From Callorhinus ursinus (lineage: Eukaryota; Chordata; Mammalia; Carnivora; Otariidae): a stretch of 64,000 nucleotides of DNA. The notes below the pieces were generated by a model. The model was not told the DNA's origin, did no database searches, and saw nothing but the letters and a program-made list of their open reading frames with translations. The translations under genes were made by a program, and so were the position numbers. Each line of letters starts with the position of its first letter. The stretch's first letter is position 1. The stretch lies in assembly GCF_003265705.1 (NCBI RefSeq), contig NW_020312828.1, positions 52,129,627 through 52,193,626 on the forward strand, in the 5' to 3' direction. This document shows positions 44,647-55,562 of the stretch, piece after piece.

Positions 44647-46130
44647 GCAAGAGAAGAAATTCAAATAAAACTTGAAAACTCAAGAAAGGCACAATAACAT
44701 CTAAAAAACTGAGAATGAGATAAAGGAATAAATAAAAAGGGTAAAGGGGAAAGTTTTAAAGGAAATCAACAAGGAACGTTCAATACTTGTAACTGAAGTC
44801 TCTTATACAAAAATTATGGAACAAAATATTTAAACATATAATCCAGGGGTGCTTGGGTGGCTCAGTCGTTTAGGTATCTGACTCTTGGTTTCAGCTCAGG
44901 TCATGATCTCAGGGTGGTAAGATCGAGCCCTGCCATCAGGCTCAGCACAGAGTCTCCTGAGATTCTTTCCCTCTCCTCTTTTCCCTGTTTGCGCACGTAC
45001 GCGCTCTCTCTCCCTCCCTCCCTCCCTCCCTCCATCTCTCTCTTCTCAAATAATAGATTTATAATCCAGAAAACCTTATGGAAATAAGATCAATCGATAA
45101 ATCAAAAGGATCTACTATATACCTATTTATAACATTAGATTTTAAAAGTGGAAAATATCCTCAGGGCCTCTATGCAAAGTGATGTTTATTACTAAGGTTA
45201 AAAAAGTTAGGTTGGTATGAGACTTCTGGAGGAAATAACAATACAAAGGTTATATATAGTAGACGAGTATTTTTAAGAAACTCAAGGAAACAATTTATGA
45301 ACCACGAATGTTGTATGTAGCCAAACAGTTCTTCAATTATCAGAACTTGAGAAAAACAGTTTTAGACATGTAAGTAACCAGGGAATATTGTTCAGAAGTG
45401 TCCCTTTTGGGAAATTTACAAATAAATGTTATCTGACCTTGTGATAACTGGGGAAACTTTAGCAAAATGACTGATGATAAGCCTGAAACATATTTATATG
45501 TGGTAGTCAAACAATGTAGTTATAAAGCCAAAACAAAACACATGTGGGAAAATGAGAGGAAGAATATATGTGTTATACATATATTCTTGTAGAATAAAAC
45601 AACTGCAACCAAAAAGGGAAGAGAAAGGGAGAAGTGGAATGAGGCTATGGTGGTTGAATAGCTAATAGGTGGAAGTTAAAGGATGCTATTTTTAAAAGAC
45701 CACATAAAAGGGAAAATAAGAAAGAGAAGGATTATAGGATTCTGAGCTATACAAAAACTATAAAGGTAACCACTAATAACAAAAAACAAAAACACAAAAC
45801 CCCAAACCTTCCTAATTTCCAAGAGAAAATTTTAGAAAAGTAAGACATATCTGATAGAGAAACAGAGCAAATTAAGTATAATGCAGTATTATATAAATTA
45901 TGATAGAGTTGAGAGCAAATATATAGCAGTGTAATCAAAAGATGTAAATTGGATGAATTTTTCTATTAACACTTTCAAATATAAGTATTTGAAAATCCAA
46001 AATATATATACATATGTATGCACATATATGAATACATAATTAGGGAGTGGTAGAGATAGAAAATCTCCTTTTTTCAAATGTCATAGTAGTTTGGTTCAGA
46101 AAATAACTATCAGTAATTATGAATAGGTGA
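44647..46130 (+). mobile_element. HAL1-like (half-L1) relic
   Basis: AGTGGAAAATATCCTCAGGG near 45149, CCAAACAGTTCTTCAATTAT near 45320, GGGAATATTGTTCAGAAG, GATGATAAGCCTGAAACATA and GGTAACCACTAATAAC resemble the end of the ORF1-type reading frame and the 3' part of HAL1 elements, which carry ORF1 but no ORF2. Heavily decayed with no open frame. Assignment from memory of block order; moderate at best. Confidence 0.4.
44847..45059 (+). mobile_element. CAN-SINE with (CCCT)n middle
   Basis: Head GGGGTGCTTGGGTGGCTCAG, ATCTGACTCTTGGTTTCAGC marking an intermediate subtype, and a (TCCC) run of about six units at 45009-45034. The tail is CTCAAATAATAGATT. TATAATCCAG flanks it at 44837-44846 and 45060-45069. 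Confidence 0.93.
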
Positions 46131-46639
46131 AGGGGTGCCCAGGTGGCATTATAGAAGAAAACATTATAAAGGCCATTATTAAGACCATTCATAAAACTGG
46201 GATGGGAATTGTAGATTAGAGCACTGTATCCTGTATCTGGTCCAAGATGGCAACATTCTTCCTCCGGAAGAATTACTAAGAGCTGACTGAATAGCTTCCA
46301 TACAGCAAAAGATAGAAAGACCAAATGGAGAACAGCAAGAGATAAAGACATGGTAACAAAGGGAACCCCTATCCCAGACACTGTGAACTACAGTCAGGAA
46401 GGGTAGTACTGAGGGACTGTAAGCATATTTGTCTGCCCTTGGGCACAGGGGGAAAAAAAAAAGCTTCAGTTTATAAGAGCAATTAGAATATAAAGGGACT
46501 AGCCGTAAAACCCTGCCACATAGCAAAGGAGCTGCAGGAACTCTGTCTGGATGTGAGGGATAGTGAGTGCCATGGTTTACGCTTCCCGTCCACCTTGAGT
46601 GCATGGGCAGGAGCAGGGTCCATGTGCCCTGGCCAGCTA

Positions 46640-47490
46640 CCACCACAGTGAGCCCTGGGCCTTAAGTCACACCAGCTCTAGCTGTCCTACCAAGGTGACC
46701 CCAGCTTAATGCACACCAGGACACCCCTAGTCAGCACTCACTACAGTTCCAGCCATCCTGCCAAAGTGATACGTGTGCAAAGCACTCCAGAAGACCTCAG
46801 GCCCACACCATGTTCACTTGCTAGGACACCCTCAGTGCAGAGTACTCTGGGACCTCCTTGCTCATTCCTGCTTTGGCTCCAGTTATGCCCGTAAGGTGCC
46901 CCTTTCATGCAGCAACCCTAGGAACCCTGACCTATACCTGCCTTGGTTTCAGCCACCCTGCCAAAACACTCCCTATGTGCCCTGGGACTCCTTGGTCTAT
47001 ACCCCATCTCAGTTTCAGCCACCCTGCCAGGGTACCCCCTGCACAGAGCACATTGGGACAACCCAGCCTGTGCCAGTCTCACCTCCATTCACCACACCAG
47101 GGTACCCCTTGCACTGAGCACGTTGGGATATCCCAGCTTACACCCACTTCAGCTTCAGCTGTCCTTCCAGGTGCCCTCTGAATGGAGAGCTCCAGGACTG
47201 CCCATGCCCATTTCAGCTATAGCTGTTATGCTGGGGTACCCCCTATGCACAGAGCCCTGGGATGCCAGGGCTTGTGCCCAATTCAGCTTTTAGGATGTCC
47301 TGCCAGGCACTCTTTTGCATGGAGAGCCCTGGGTCCCCTCTGAATTGCACCAACAGTAGCTTCAGCTGTCCTGTCAGGGCATGAGGAGAACCCTGGAACC
47401 ACCCCAGTCCACACATACTTTAGCTCAAGCCATCCCACCAGGGAAGTCCAACCATGGAGTGCCCCAAGACCCCAGGCCATGCCAGACATG
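46640..47490 (+). repeat. Degenerate ~65-71-bp tandem repeat in L1 5' region
   Basis: A unit of the form (TTCAGC)-(TGTCCTGCCAGGGTACCCC)-(TGCACAGAGC)-(CTGGGA) recurs. Equivalent points fall at 46895, 46964, 47031, 47101, 47170, 47235, 47306 and 47377: spacings 69, 67, 70, 69, 65, 71 and 71. About eleven units fit in the region. It is GC-richer than its surroundings. It occupies the 5' untranslated part of the L1, where repeated units often carry promoter activity. Open frames up to 116 codons here (46773-47293) result from the period, not a gene. Confidence 0.85.
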
Positions 47491-47639
47491 GCAGCAACCA
47501 GCCAAAGTCACAAGACACACACAATCTACACAGGGTACAACCATGCACAAGACTATTCCTTCAAGTTTAGGAAAACTAGCTGTTCTACTTAATTCATACA
47601 AACACACAGGAAAGTAAGCAAAATCGAGAGATAGAGGAA

Positions 47640-48490
47640 TATGTTCCAAATGGAAGAACAAGACAAAAATCTCAGAGAAACAACGAAATGAAATGGAGGT
47701 AAGCAATGTGCCTGATAAACAATGTAAAGTAATGATCATAAATATGCTCACCATGCTGGAGAGGAGGGTGGAAAAATTTAGTGAAAATTTCAACAAAGAG
47801 ACAGAATATATAAAAAAGAACCAGTTGGAGTTGATGAATACAATGACTGAAATGAAAAATATGTTAGGGGCAAGAGTAGATTAGTGAGTGCAAAAATATG
47901 GATCAGTGATCTGGAAGACAAGGTAATGGAAAGCACCCATGCTGAATAGCAGAAAGAAAAAAAAAAATAAGGATAAGTTAAGAGATTTCTTGAACAACAT
48001 CAAGTAAACATTCACATTCACATTATAGGGTCCCAGAAGGAGAAGAGAGAGAGAAAGGGGCAGAGAACTTATCTGAAGAAATAATAGTTGAATACTTCCT
48101 TAAGCTGGGGAAGGAAAGAGACATTCAGGTTCCAAAAGCACAGAATTCCAAACAAGATGAACCCAAGGAAGGCCACACCATGACACATAATAACGAATAT
48201 GTCAAAGGCTAAAGATGAAAAGATAATTTTAAGAACAGCAAGAGAAGGAAAAAGTTATGTACAAGGGAAACCCCATAAGGCTATCACCTGGTTTTTCAGC
48301 AGAAACTTTACAGGTCAGAAGGGGGTGACAGGATGCATTCAAAGAGCTGAAAGGAAAAAAACCTATAATCAAGAATAATCTACCCCTCAAGATTATTATT
48401 CAGATTTGAAGGAGAGATTAAACAAACATTAAAGGAGTATATCACTGACAAGCCAGCCTTATAAAAAATATTAAAGGGACTTTAAGTGAG
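47640..48490 (+). pseudogene. L1 ORF1 relic
   Basis: A 63-codon open piece at 47693-47884 reads VSNVPDKQCKVMIINML, then ENFNKETEYIKKNQLELM and TEMKNMLGA: the coiled-coil part of L1 ORF1. Further on, in broken frames, EKREKGAENLSEEIIVEYF and LGKERDIQVPKAQN mark the RNA-recognition-motif region, and FKELKGKK-type sequence the C-terminal domain. ORF1p is the RNA-binding trimer that coats L1 RNA. Several stops and frameshifts make this a pseudogene. Confidence 0.8.
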
Positions 48491-48759
48491 GGGAAAAAAA
48501 GGCCAAAATTAGAAAATTATGAATAAAAATATACAAAATATGACAACAAACAAATGTGGAGGGGGTAGTAAAAAAGTTATTTTAGAATGTATTTGTACTT
48601 AAGTGACCATCACTTAATACAGACTGCTATATACTTAGGATGCTATATATGAACCTCATGGTAACCACAAATCCAAAACCTATAATAGGTATACAAAAAA
48701 TAAAGAGAAAGAAAGCCAAGCATAATACCACAGAAATTCATCAATCCAAGGAAATCAAT

Positions 48760-50390
48760 TATAAAAACTCTCAATACAATGGGTTTAGAGGCAACAAACA
48801 TCAACATAACAAAGGCCATATATGAAAAACTCACAGCCATCATCATCCTAAATGGGGAAAAACTGACAGCTTTTCCTTTAAGGTCAGGAAAATGACAAAG
48901 ATGCCCACCCTCACCATTTTTATTCAACATAGTACCAGAAGTACTAGCCACAGCAATTAGACAAGAAATAAAAGACATCTAAATTGTTAAAGAAGTTCAA
49001 CTATCACTATTTGCAAATGACATGATTCTATACATAAAAAAAACCTTAAAGTCTTGACCAAAAGGTATTAGAAATAATAAATTCAGTAAAGTTGCAGGAT
49101 ACAAAATATATAGAAATCAGTTATGTTCCTATATACTAATAATATAGCAGAAAGAGGGGGTGCTTGGGTGGCTCAGTCAGTTAAGCATCTGACTCTTGAT
49201 TTCAACTCAGGTCATGATCTCAGGGTCCAGGGATCGAGCCCCGCATTGGGCTTCCTGCTTGGTAGGGAGTCTACTTGTCCCTTTGCACCTCCCCCTGCTT
49301 GTGCTCTCTCTCTCTCTCTCTCTCTCAAATAAATAAAATCTTAAAAAAATATGAAGCAAAAAGAAGAAATTAAGAAAACAATCCTATTTACAATTGCACC
49401 AAAAATAATACCTAGGAATAAGCTTAATCAAGGAGGTGAAAGACTATTGTCTGAAAACTATAAACTATTGATGAAAGAAATTGAAGGTGATGCAAACAAA
49501 TGGAAAGATATTCCATGCCCATGGATTCAAAGAATTAATGTTCAAATGCCCATCCTACCCAAAGCAATCTACAGATTTAATGCAATCCCTATCAAAATAC
49601 CAACAGCATTTTTCCCAGAACCAGAATACTAAAATGTGTATGGGACCATACACAAATAAAACCAACTAAAATAAAAGGCTTTTTAGAGAAAAGGAAACCA
49701 TCATCAAAACAAAAAGGCAACCTATTAAATGAAAAAGATAATAGCAAATGATAAATCTGATAAGGAGTTAATATCCAAAAAATATAATAATTTATACAAC
49801 ACCAAAACCCAAATAATCCAATTAAAAATGGGCAGAGGACTTGAATAGGCATTTTTGCAAAGAAGGCACACAGAGGGCCAACAGACACATGAAAAGATAC
49901 TGAACAACCACAATGAGATATCACCTCACACCTATCACAATGGCTAGAATCAAAAAGAAAAGAGATAAGTTTTAGCAAGGATGTGGACACAAAGGAACCC
50001 TTCTTATACCATTGTTGGACATGTGAATTGGTACAGTCACTGTGGAAAACAGTATCGAAGGTCCCCCAAAAATTAAAAATAGAATATCATACACTTAAGT
50101 AATTCTACCACTGGGTATTTACCCAAAGAAAACAAAAATGCTAATTCAAAAAAATAAATGCACTCCTATGTTTACTGCAGCATTATTTACCATAGCCAAG
50201 ATATAGAAGGAACCTAAATGTTCACTGATAGATGACTGAATATAAAAAAAAAAAGGTATTCCATTTAAAATGGAATATTACTCAGTCATAATAAAGAATG
50301 AGATCTGGCCAATTGTAGACAACATGGATGGACCTTGAGGGTATTATGCTAAGTGCAATATAAGTCAGACAAAGACAAATACCATATGAT
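48760..50390 (+). pseudogene. L1 C ORF2 relic, 3' half only
   Basis: Enters the reverse transcriptase at CATCAACATAACAAAGGCC. The RT box at 49010-49021 reads FAND before MILYIKK. An open piece at 49351-49632 reads KKTILFTIAPKIIPRNKLNQ and [20 protein letters not shown], typical of ORF2 after RT. A deletion near 49640-49680 and a SINE at 49156 break it further. The C-terminal block near 50000 (TACAGTCACTGTGGAAAACA) is still visible. Confidence 0.8.
49156..49349 (+). mobile_element. CAN-SINE inside L1 C
   Basis: Head GGGGGTGCTTGGGTGGCTCA, CATCTGACTCTTGATTTCAA, GGGATCGAGCCCCGCATTG, CT run and CAAATAAATAAAATCTTAAA. Flanks TATAGCAGAAAGAG and TATGAAGCAAAAAGAAG are loosely alike. Confidence 0.92.
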
Positions 50391-50745
50391 TTCACTTTTA
50401 TGTGTAATCTAAAAAGCAAAACAAATTAAAAAAAAAAACAGAAACAAATCCATAAATACAGAGAACTAATGGTAGCCAGAGAGGAAGGAGCTTGGGGAAA
50501 TGGGCAAAATGGGTGAAGGGGAGTGGGAGATAGAGGATTCTATTTATGGAATTAATAAGTCATGGGGATAAAAGATTCAGCCTGCGTAATAGTCAATGGT
50601 ATTGTAATAGTGTTATAGGTTGACAAATGGTAGCTACATTTGTAAGCATAGCATAATGTATAAACATCAAATCACTGTGCTGTACACCTGAAACTAATGT
50701 AACATTGTGTGCCAACTGTACTTCAGTAAAAATTTTGAAATGGAA

Positions 50746-51111
50746 GTACTCTATCAATATTAAATTTCCTGAATTTGATTATGATGATTATATAAGAATA
50801 TCCTTGTTTTTAGGCAATTCACATTGAAGCATTAGGGTTAACATACCTTGATATATGCGGCATGTTCTCAAAGGGTTCAGAAAATATAAAGAACATGTAT
50901 GTGTACATTTATAGATAGATACAGACAGGAAAAAAGAATAATAAAGTGGCAGAAATGTTAAACATTGGTAAATCTGGGTTTAGGGTTTTTTTCATTATTC
51001 CAAATTCTTTAATTTTGACATTATTTCAAAATAAATTATAAAAGGAACAATGTTTCATTCAATAAGAAGTTTTACACTTTTATTCTTTTAGATTTTTAAA
51101 CTAATTATCTT
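50746..51111. other. No feature recognised
   Basis: AT-rich sequence between two L1 elements. Confidence 0.5.
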
Positions 51112-51123
51112 AGTATTTCTCTT

Positions 51124-51962
51124 GTGTATGTATATACATACCACATCTTCTTTTATCCATTCATCAATCGATGGAGGAACACCTGGGCTCTTTCCATAAT
51201 TTGGCTACTGTTGATAATACTGCTATAAACATTGAGGTGCATGTATCCCTTTGAATTAGTATTTTTGTATTCTTTGGATAAATACTTAATAGTGCAATTG
51301 CTGGATCATAGGGTAGTTCTGTTTTTAACTTTTTGAGAAAGCTCCATACTGTTTTCCAGAGTGGTTGTACCAGTTTGCATTCCCACCAACAGTGTAAGAG
51401 GGTTCTCCTTTCTCTGCATTCTTGCCAATACCTGGTGTTTCCTGTGTGGTTAATTTTAGGCGTTCTGAGTGGTATGAGGTGATATCTCCCTGTAGTTTTG
51501 ATTTGTGTTTCCCTGATGATGAGTGATGTTGGGTATCTTTTCACATGTCTGTTAGCCATATTACTGAGCCATAAAAAAGAATGAAATCTTGCCATTTGCA
51601 ACAACATGGATGGAGCTAGAGACTATAATGCTAAGTAAAGTCAGTCAGAAAGAGATACCATAGGATTTCACTCAAATGTGGAATTTAAGAAACAAAACAA
51701 ATGAATAAGGGAGGGAGCAGAAAGAGAGGCAAACCAAGAAACAGACTTTCAGACTTTTAACAATAGAGGACAAACTGATGGTTACCAGAAGGGAGGTGGG
51801 TGGGGGATGGATTAAGTAGGTAACAGGGCTTAAGGAGGGAGCTTGTGATGAACACTGGGTTTTGTACATAAGTGATGAATCACTGAATTCTACACCTGAA
51901 ATTAATATTATACTGTATGTTAATTAACTGGAATTTAAGTAAAAACTTAGCAAAAAATAAAC
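51124..51962. mobile_element. LINE-1 with 5' inversion (twin priming), 12-bp target duplication
   Basis: 51124-51560 is L1 ORF2 C-terminal sequence on the minus strand. From 51561 the same element continues on the plus strand (TTACTGAGCCATAAAAAAGA onward) through the 3' UTR to ATTTAAGTAAAAACTTAGCA plus A-rich tail. The inverted part ends, in element order, at GAAGATGTGGTATGTATATA, and the upright part starts a few bases further on in the intact element. AGTATTTCTCTT flanks the whole at 51112-51123 and 51963-51974, perfect. So it is one insertion event. Confidence 0.93.
51164..51560 (-). pseudogene. Open L1 ORF2 C-terminal segment in the inverted part
   Basis: About 130 codons of ORF2 C-terminus remain open on the minus strand: RHVKRYPTSLIIRETQIKTT, the cysteine-rich [36 protein letters not shown], then MFIAVLSTVAKLWKEPRCSS. 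The first cysteine of the zinc-knuckle-like motif is tyrosine. The frame runs on across the inversion junction into antisense sequence (to 51607), so the apparent 147-codon protein is an artefact at its N-terminus. Confidence 0.85.
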
Positions 51963-51974
51963 AGTATTTCTCTT

Positions 51975-52590
51975 TCTGTGTCATCTGTGCTTAAGCTGTA
52001 TTTTGCTTGTGACGGCTTTAAGGAATATTAGTTTTCTCACAGGTAACTTGCCCATGACAAAAATCACATTCCCTACACAGTCCCAGTAAAATGCATGTAA
52101 CTGCATATAATTCTGCTGCAATTCTAACAATTTTGATATAATCTGAAAAAAGCAGCATTGACTGGGGATTACAACCAAATTACTAGCATAACCCTTTATA
52201 ATACAGGATTTCTAGTATCCAAAGAACATCCACTGAAAGAAAGCACAAACTAAGGGGTCTAATGATTTTTATTATTTAACAGAGTATATAAATACGGACT
52301 GCAACCAGCTTCTCATAATGCCTAATGAACTACAGGTTAGTGCAGATAGAATATGTATAGTACAGTCTCAATTCAAATAGTTTCAGTTATAAGAAGTTAC
52401 ATGCAGGAAGAACAAAAAGATGTTAATACCTAAAATGGAAAATTCTCAACAACTTCCAGATTATACCTGGAAGTCATACTGCCCAGTTACACATATTTCA
52501 TATTAAATGGGTATACATTTATATAGAGCTTCTAAGTTGCAAAGTACATTCATATACATTGGGCCATTTAAATTTTGAACCAATATGTTA
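51975..52590. other. No feature recognised
   Basis: Unassigned sequence with no gene or named repeat. Confidence 0.5.
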
Positions 52591-52711
52591 TTTTATTTAT
52601 TTATTTTACAGATTTTATTTTTAAGTAATCTCTATACCCAACATGGGGCTTGAATTTACAACCCTAAAATCAAGAGTCACATGCTCTACTGACTGAGCCA
52701 GCCAGACGCCC
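52591..52711 (-). mobile_element. Short older CAN-SINE lacking the CT-rich region
   Basis: On the plus strand: ACAGATTTTATTTTTAAGTA, ACCCAACATGGGGCTTGAAT, AGTCACATGCTCTACTGACT, then GAGCCAGCCAGACGCCC. The tRNA-Lys resemblance is strongest here: the inverted A box, anticodon arm and B box are all visible within ~75 bp. Flanks TTGAACCAATATGTTA (52575-52590) and TTGAACTGATATTTTA (52712-52727) match at 13 of 16. An older form than the other SINEs. Confidence 0.88.
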
Positions 52712-52727
52712 TTGAACTGATATTTTA

Positions 52728-53648
52728 AAATAAATAGGTCAGACATCACCCATTTTACAGTTTAGAAAGCCAGGACATAAATGATGAAGTGTTTTGCTCA
52801 ATAGTAGCTATTAAGTTACAGGAACACAAGCTATTGAATTCAGTTTTCATTCTATGTTTACTGCATTATACTTCCTCCTTAGGAAACTAGTAGAGACACT
52901 TTAAGATCTTTTGTCTATATTTATGAGAACAAGAATGAACAAAGACAATTGAGAATGATTTTCAACAACTCAAGTTGAAAGCAAGAGGACTCTGATTAAT
53001 GCTGTTAGCAAACATAACAAACTCAGTTATGCAGAGTACCTGGTATGTTCTAATGGAATACAATTCGACTTTGTATAGGTAGGCTATAAGAAACCTCTGC
53101 ATGTCTCTGATATCTAATATCATTCCTGTAATTACATCTATTTAGAGTTGAGGAATTGAAGCATGGTTTAAACTAACTTTTTCAAAATATAGAAACAAGC
53201 CAAGCATCTTTATGTGACCAGCATGTTAAAGAACTTTTCTGACTGAAGATTTTGATTGAACCAATCATCTGCATTTGCTGTTTGGGGAGGTATTCTGGAA
53301 TGATGGCTACTTGGACCACTCAACTGATTGTACTGTTGGATAAAAGATCATGGATTTCCTGCGGGTTTTGGAGCTTAAATAGCTATCTTTTCTTCGACCC
53401 TTAAAATGTGGACTCCTGCCTTCCTCTAATAACATTAGTATATATTTACTTTGTGAAAGGACAATGTACTCTCTAAGCAGTTTCAGATTCCTTCATTTTT
53501 AAGCACACATACTTTTTGAGAAGATAAACTATAAAGAAAGCAAATTTAACTGTGTAAGGGATTAACAATATTTAACCTTCTTACATTTCAGTTGAGCTGA
53601 TGGTAAGGATTAATCCATGGATGCCAATTCCAAGTTGAACCTGTTGTT
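52728..53648. other. No gene recognised
   Basis: Its first ~110 bp (AACAGTTTAGAAAGCCAGG type) could be a MIR trace. Otherwise unassigned. Confidence 0.45.
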
Positions 53649-53718
53649 CTGCCAAATCCAGTAAAGTGTAGTGTTTTGAGTAATAACTGCCAAATCCAGT
53701 AAAGTGCAGTGTTTTGAG
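53649..53718. repeat. 32-bp direct duplication, period 38
   Basis: CTGCCAAATCCAGTAAAGTG plus 12 more bases occurs at 53649-53680 and 53687-53718 with one mismatch (T or C at position 21), separated by TAATAA. A small segmental duplication next to a MIR. Confidence 0.95.
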
Positions 53719-53890
53719 ATTTAGAGGCAGATTTCTGGATTTGAATCCTAGTTCCATGCTTATTAGCTGGGTACCTGGGAGAAGTTAATTGACCTCTCTG
53801 AAACTCTGTTTCCTCAACTATAAATTGGGAATAATGATAGGATCAAGGTCATTGGGTGGTTTTGAAGATTGCGTGGCTCCACATATGTAA
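53719..53890 (+). mobile_element. MIR SINE
   Basis: TGGATTTGAATCCTAGTTCC (the tRNA-derived B-box side), then TTATTAGCTGGGTACCTGGG, TTGACCTCTCTGAAACTCTG, TTTCCTCAACTATAAATTGG and GGGAATAATGATAGGATC: the MIR core and 3' part in order. Among the best-preserved MIRs in the window. Confidence 0.9.
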
Positions 53891-54798
53891 GGAAGCCAAC
53901 ATATGGAATGGTGAACAGCAAACTACAGACAATTTAAAAAATTATTAATGACAATGTAAAGATTCAAGATCAATGCTGCTTCTATCATAAGTACTCAGGG
54001 AGTAAACACACGCTCAAACCGGATTTGGGGCATGTCCAATTCTGGTAACAAGAACATTCGTGTACTCCTACTTAAATTATGGAACTTAGGCCACCACAAG
54101 TGAAAACAGGGCACCAAAAAAAGCCATTAAGAGAGCAAAGCTGGGCCATAACTGTGGCCAGAGTCAAGCCATAAAAATGTCCAAACACATAATAGAAGCC
54201 TAGACCCCAAGCTAATCCCAGAGTGAATAAAGGATGAGAAAGTTACCTACCACTGAAGGCAACTGGCTGGCAAGGCAGGGCCTTTTTGCTGTCTAGGCAT
54301 CAGTTTTGCAGGACTGATTTATTCCTTTCAGGTGCTAGACTCTGAGATCCCTGAAGGCAGCAACTGATTATTTTATTTTAAAAAGATCCCTATGCCTGTC
54401 ATGTTAACAAATGCTTAATAATTAGGAAAAGCGTATGTCCCAACTTGCTTGGGAAAAGCCTCATTTACTATTGTCCCAACGTAATTATGAATAGCATTTC
54501 CATTTTACTTTTACTTTCATTCTCCAAAGTATCTCAGCTTGGATAATTACACATTTTTTTACCGTTAATGAGGCTAGCTGAGTGAACAAATTCTCCATAT
54601 CCATATATCTCTGTCTTCTATATCTAATTTAGGTTTTCCCACATTTCTAGCGTTTTCCCCTACAAATAAAAAATAAAGTACTATATTCAAGCAGGTATGG
54701 GCTTTTAATGTATTTTTATATAAATCTTTTTCTTTTTATAGAATTGAGACAGAATAGTGGAAAATTGCATAGCATGTTAGTAGAAAATACTGTGTCTT
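53891..54798. other. No gene recognised
   Basis: Unassigned AT-rich sequence, possibly unique. Confidence 0.45.
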
Positions 54799-55113
54799 TA
54801 AGCAAGTCAGGAAATGACAGATCTTGGTGAGGATCTAGAGAAAGGGGAACCCTCCTACACTGTTGGTGGGAATGCAAGCTGGCGCAGCCACTCTGGAAAA
54901 CAGTATGGAGGTTCCTCAAAAAGTTGAAAATGGAGCTACCCTATCTCCCAGCAATTGCACTACTGGGTATTTACCCCAAAGATGCAAATGTACTGATCCG
55001 AAGAGGCACGTGTACCCCAATGTTTATAGCAGCAATGTCCACAGTAGTCAAACTATGGAAAGAGCCCAGATGTCCATCAACAGAAGAATGAATAAAGAGG
55101 ATGTGATTGATGT

Positions 55114-55156
<43 letters not shown>

Positions 55157-55562
55157 GGAATATTACACAGCCATCAAAAATTGAAATCTTGCCATTTTTC
55201 AATGGCATGAATGGAACTAGAGGGTATTATGCTAAGTGAAATAAGTCAGAGTAAGAATTATCATATGATCTCACCATATGTGGAATTTAAGAATCAAAAC
55301 AGAGGATCATAGGGGAAGAAAGGAAAAAATGAAACAAGATGAAACCAGAGAGGGAGACAAACTATAAGAGATTCTTAATCATAGGGAACAAACTGAGGGT
55401 TGCTGGAGGGGAGGGGGGTGGAGGGATGGGGTAACTGGGTGACGGACATTAAGGAGGGCATATGACGTCATGAGCACCGCATGTTCTATAAAACTGATGA
55501 ATCATAGACCTGTACCTCTGAAGCCAATACTACATTATATATTAATTGAATTAAAATAAAAA
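54799..55562 (+). mobile_element. LINE-1 3' portion, 5'-truncated, with CA microsatellite
   Basis: GTCAGGAAATGACAGATCTTG through CTGTTGGTGGGAATGCAAGC is the ORF2 zinc-knuckle region. GCAATTGCACTACTGGGTAT, then TTTATAGCAGCAATGTCCAC and CATCTTGCCATT-type sequence continue ORF2. The 3' UTR has AACAAACTGAGGGTTGCTGG and GGACATTAAGGAGGGC. Closest to the L1 at 42907. It keeps CGA at 54999-55001 where that copy has TGA. No clear target duplication found. Confidence 0.88.
55116..55155. repeat. (AC)n microsatellite
   Basis: About 19-20 uninterrupted AC units expanded from a short GT/AC stretch of the L1. Likely length-variable. Confidence 0.97.

Larger units (their letters stand above)
46195..50745 (+). 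mobile_element. LINE-1 C: 5' minisatellite region, ORF1 relic, deleted ORF2, 3' UTR
   Basis: CCAAGATGGCAACATTCTTC at about 46243 marks the L1 5' end. A GC-richer repeated region (46640-47490) follows, then an ORF1 relic (about 47640-48490), and a spacer (ATGAACCTCATGGTAACCAC near 48648). After about 48760 the sequence jumps into the reverse transcriptase, so the endonuclease and first half of RT are missing. The rest of ORF2 and a 3' UTR ending AACATTGTGTGCCAACTGTA near 50720 complete it. One SINE sits at 49156. Inactive. Confidence 0.8.

Noticed and set aside
46127..46146. GGGGTGCCCAGGTGGC, similar to a SINE head
   Set aside because: The following sequence does not match a SINE body, so it is a chance or tiny remnant.
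46179..46646. 155- and 113-codon minus-strand frames
   Set aside because: They are antisense to the L1 C 5' region and overlap each other in different frames; no domain.
46773..47293. Overlapping open frames of 107-116 codons on the plus strand
   Set aside because: They follow the ~69-bp tandem repeat (a period close to a multiple of three keeps frames open). All three frames are open at once, which real genes do not show.
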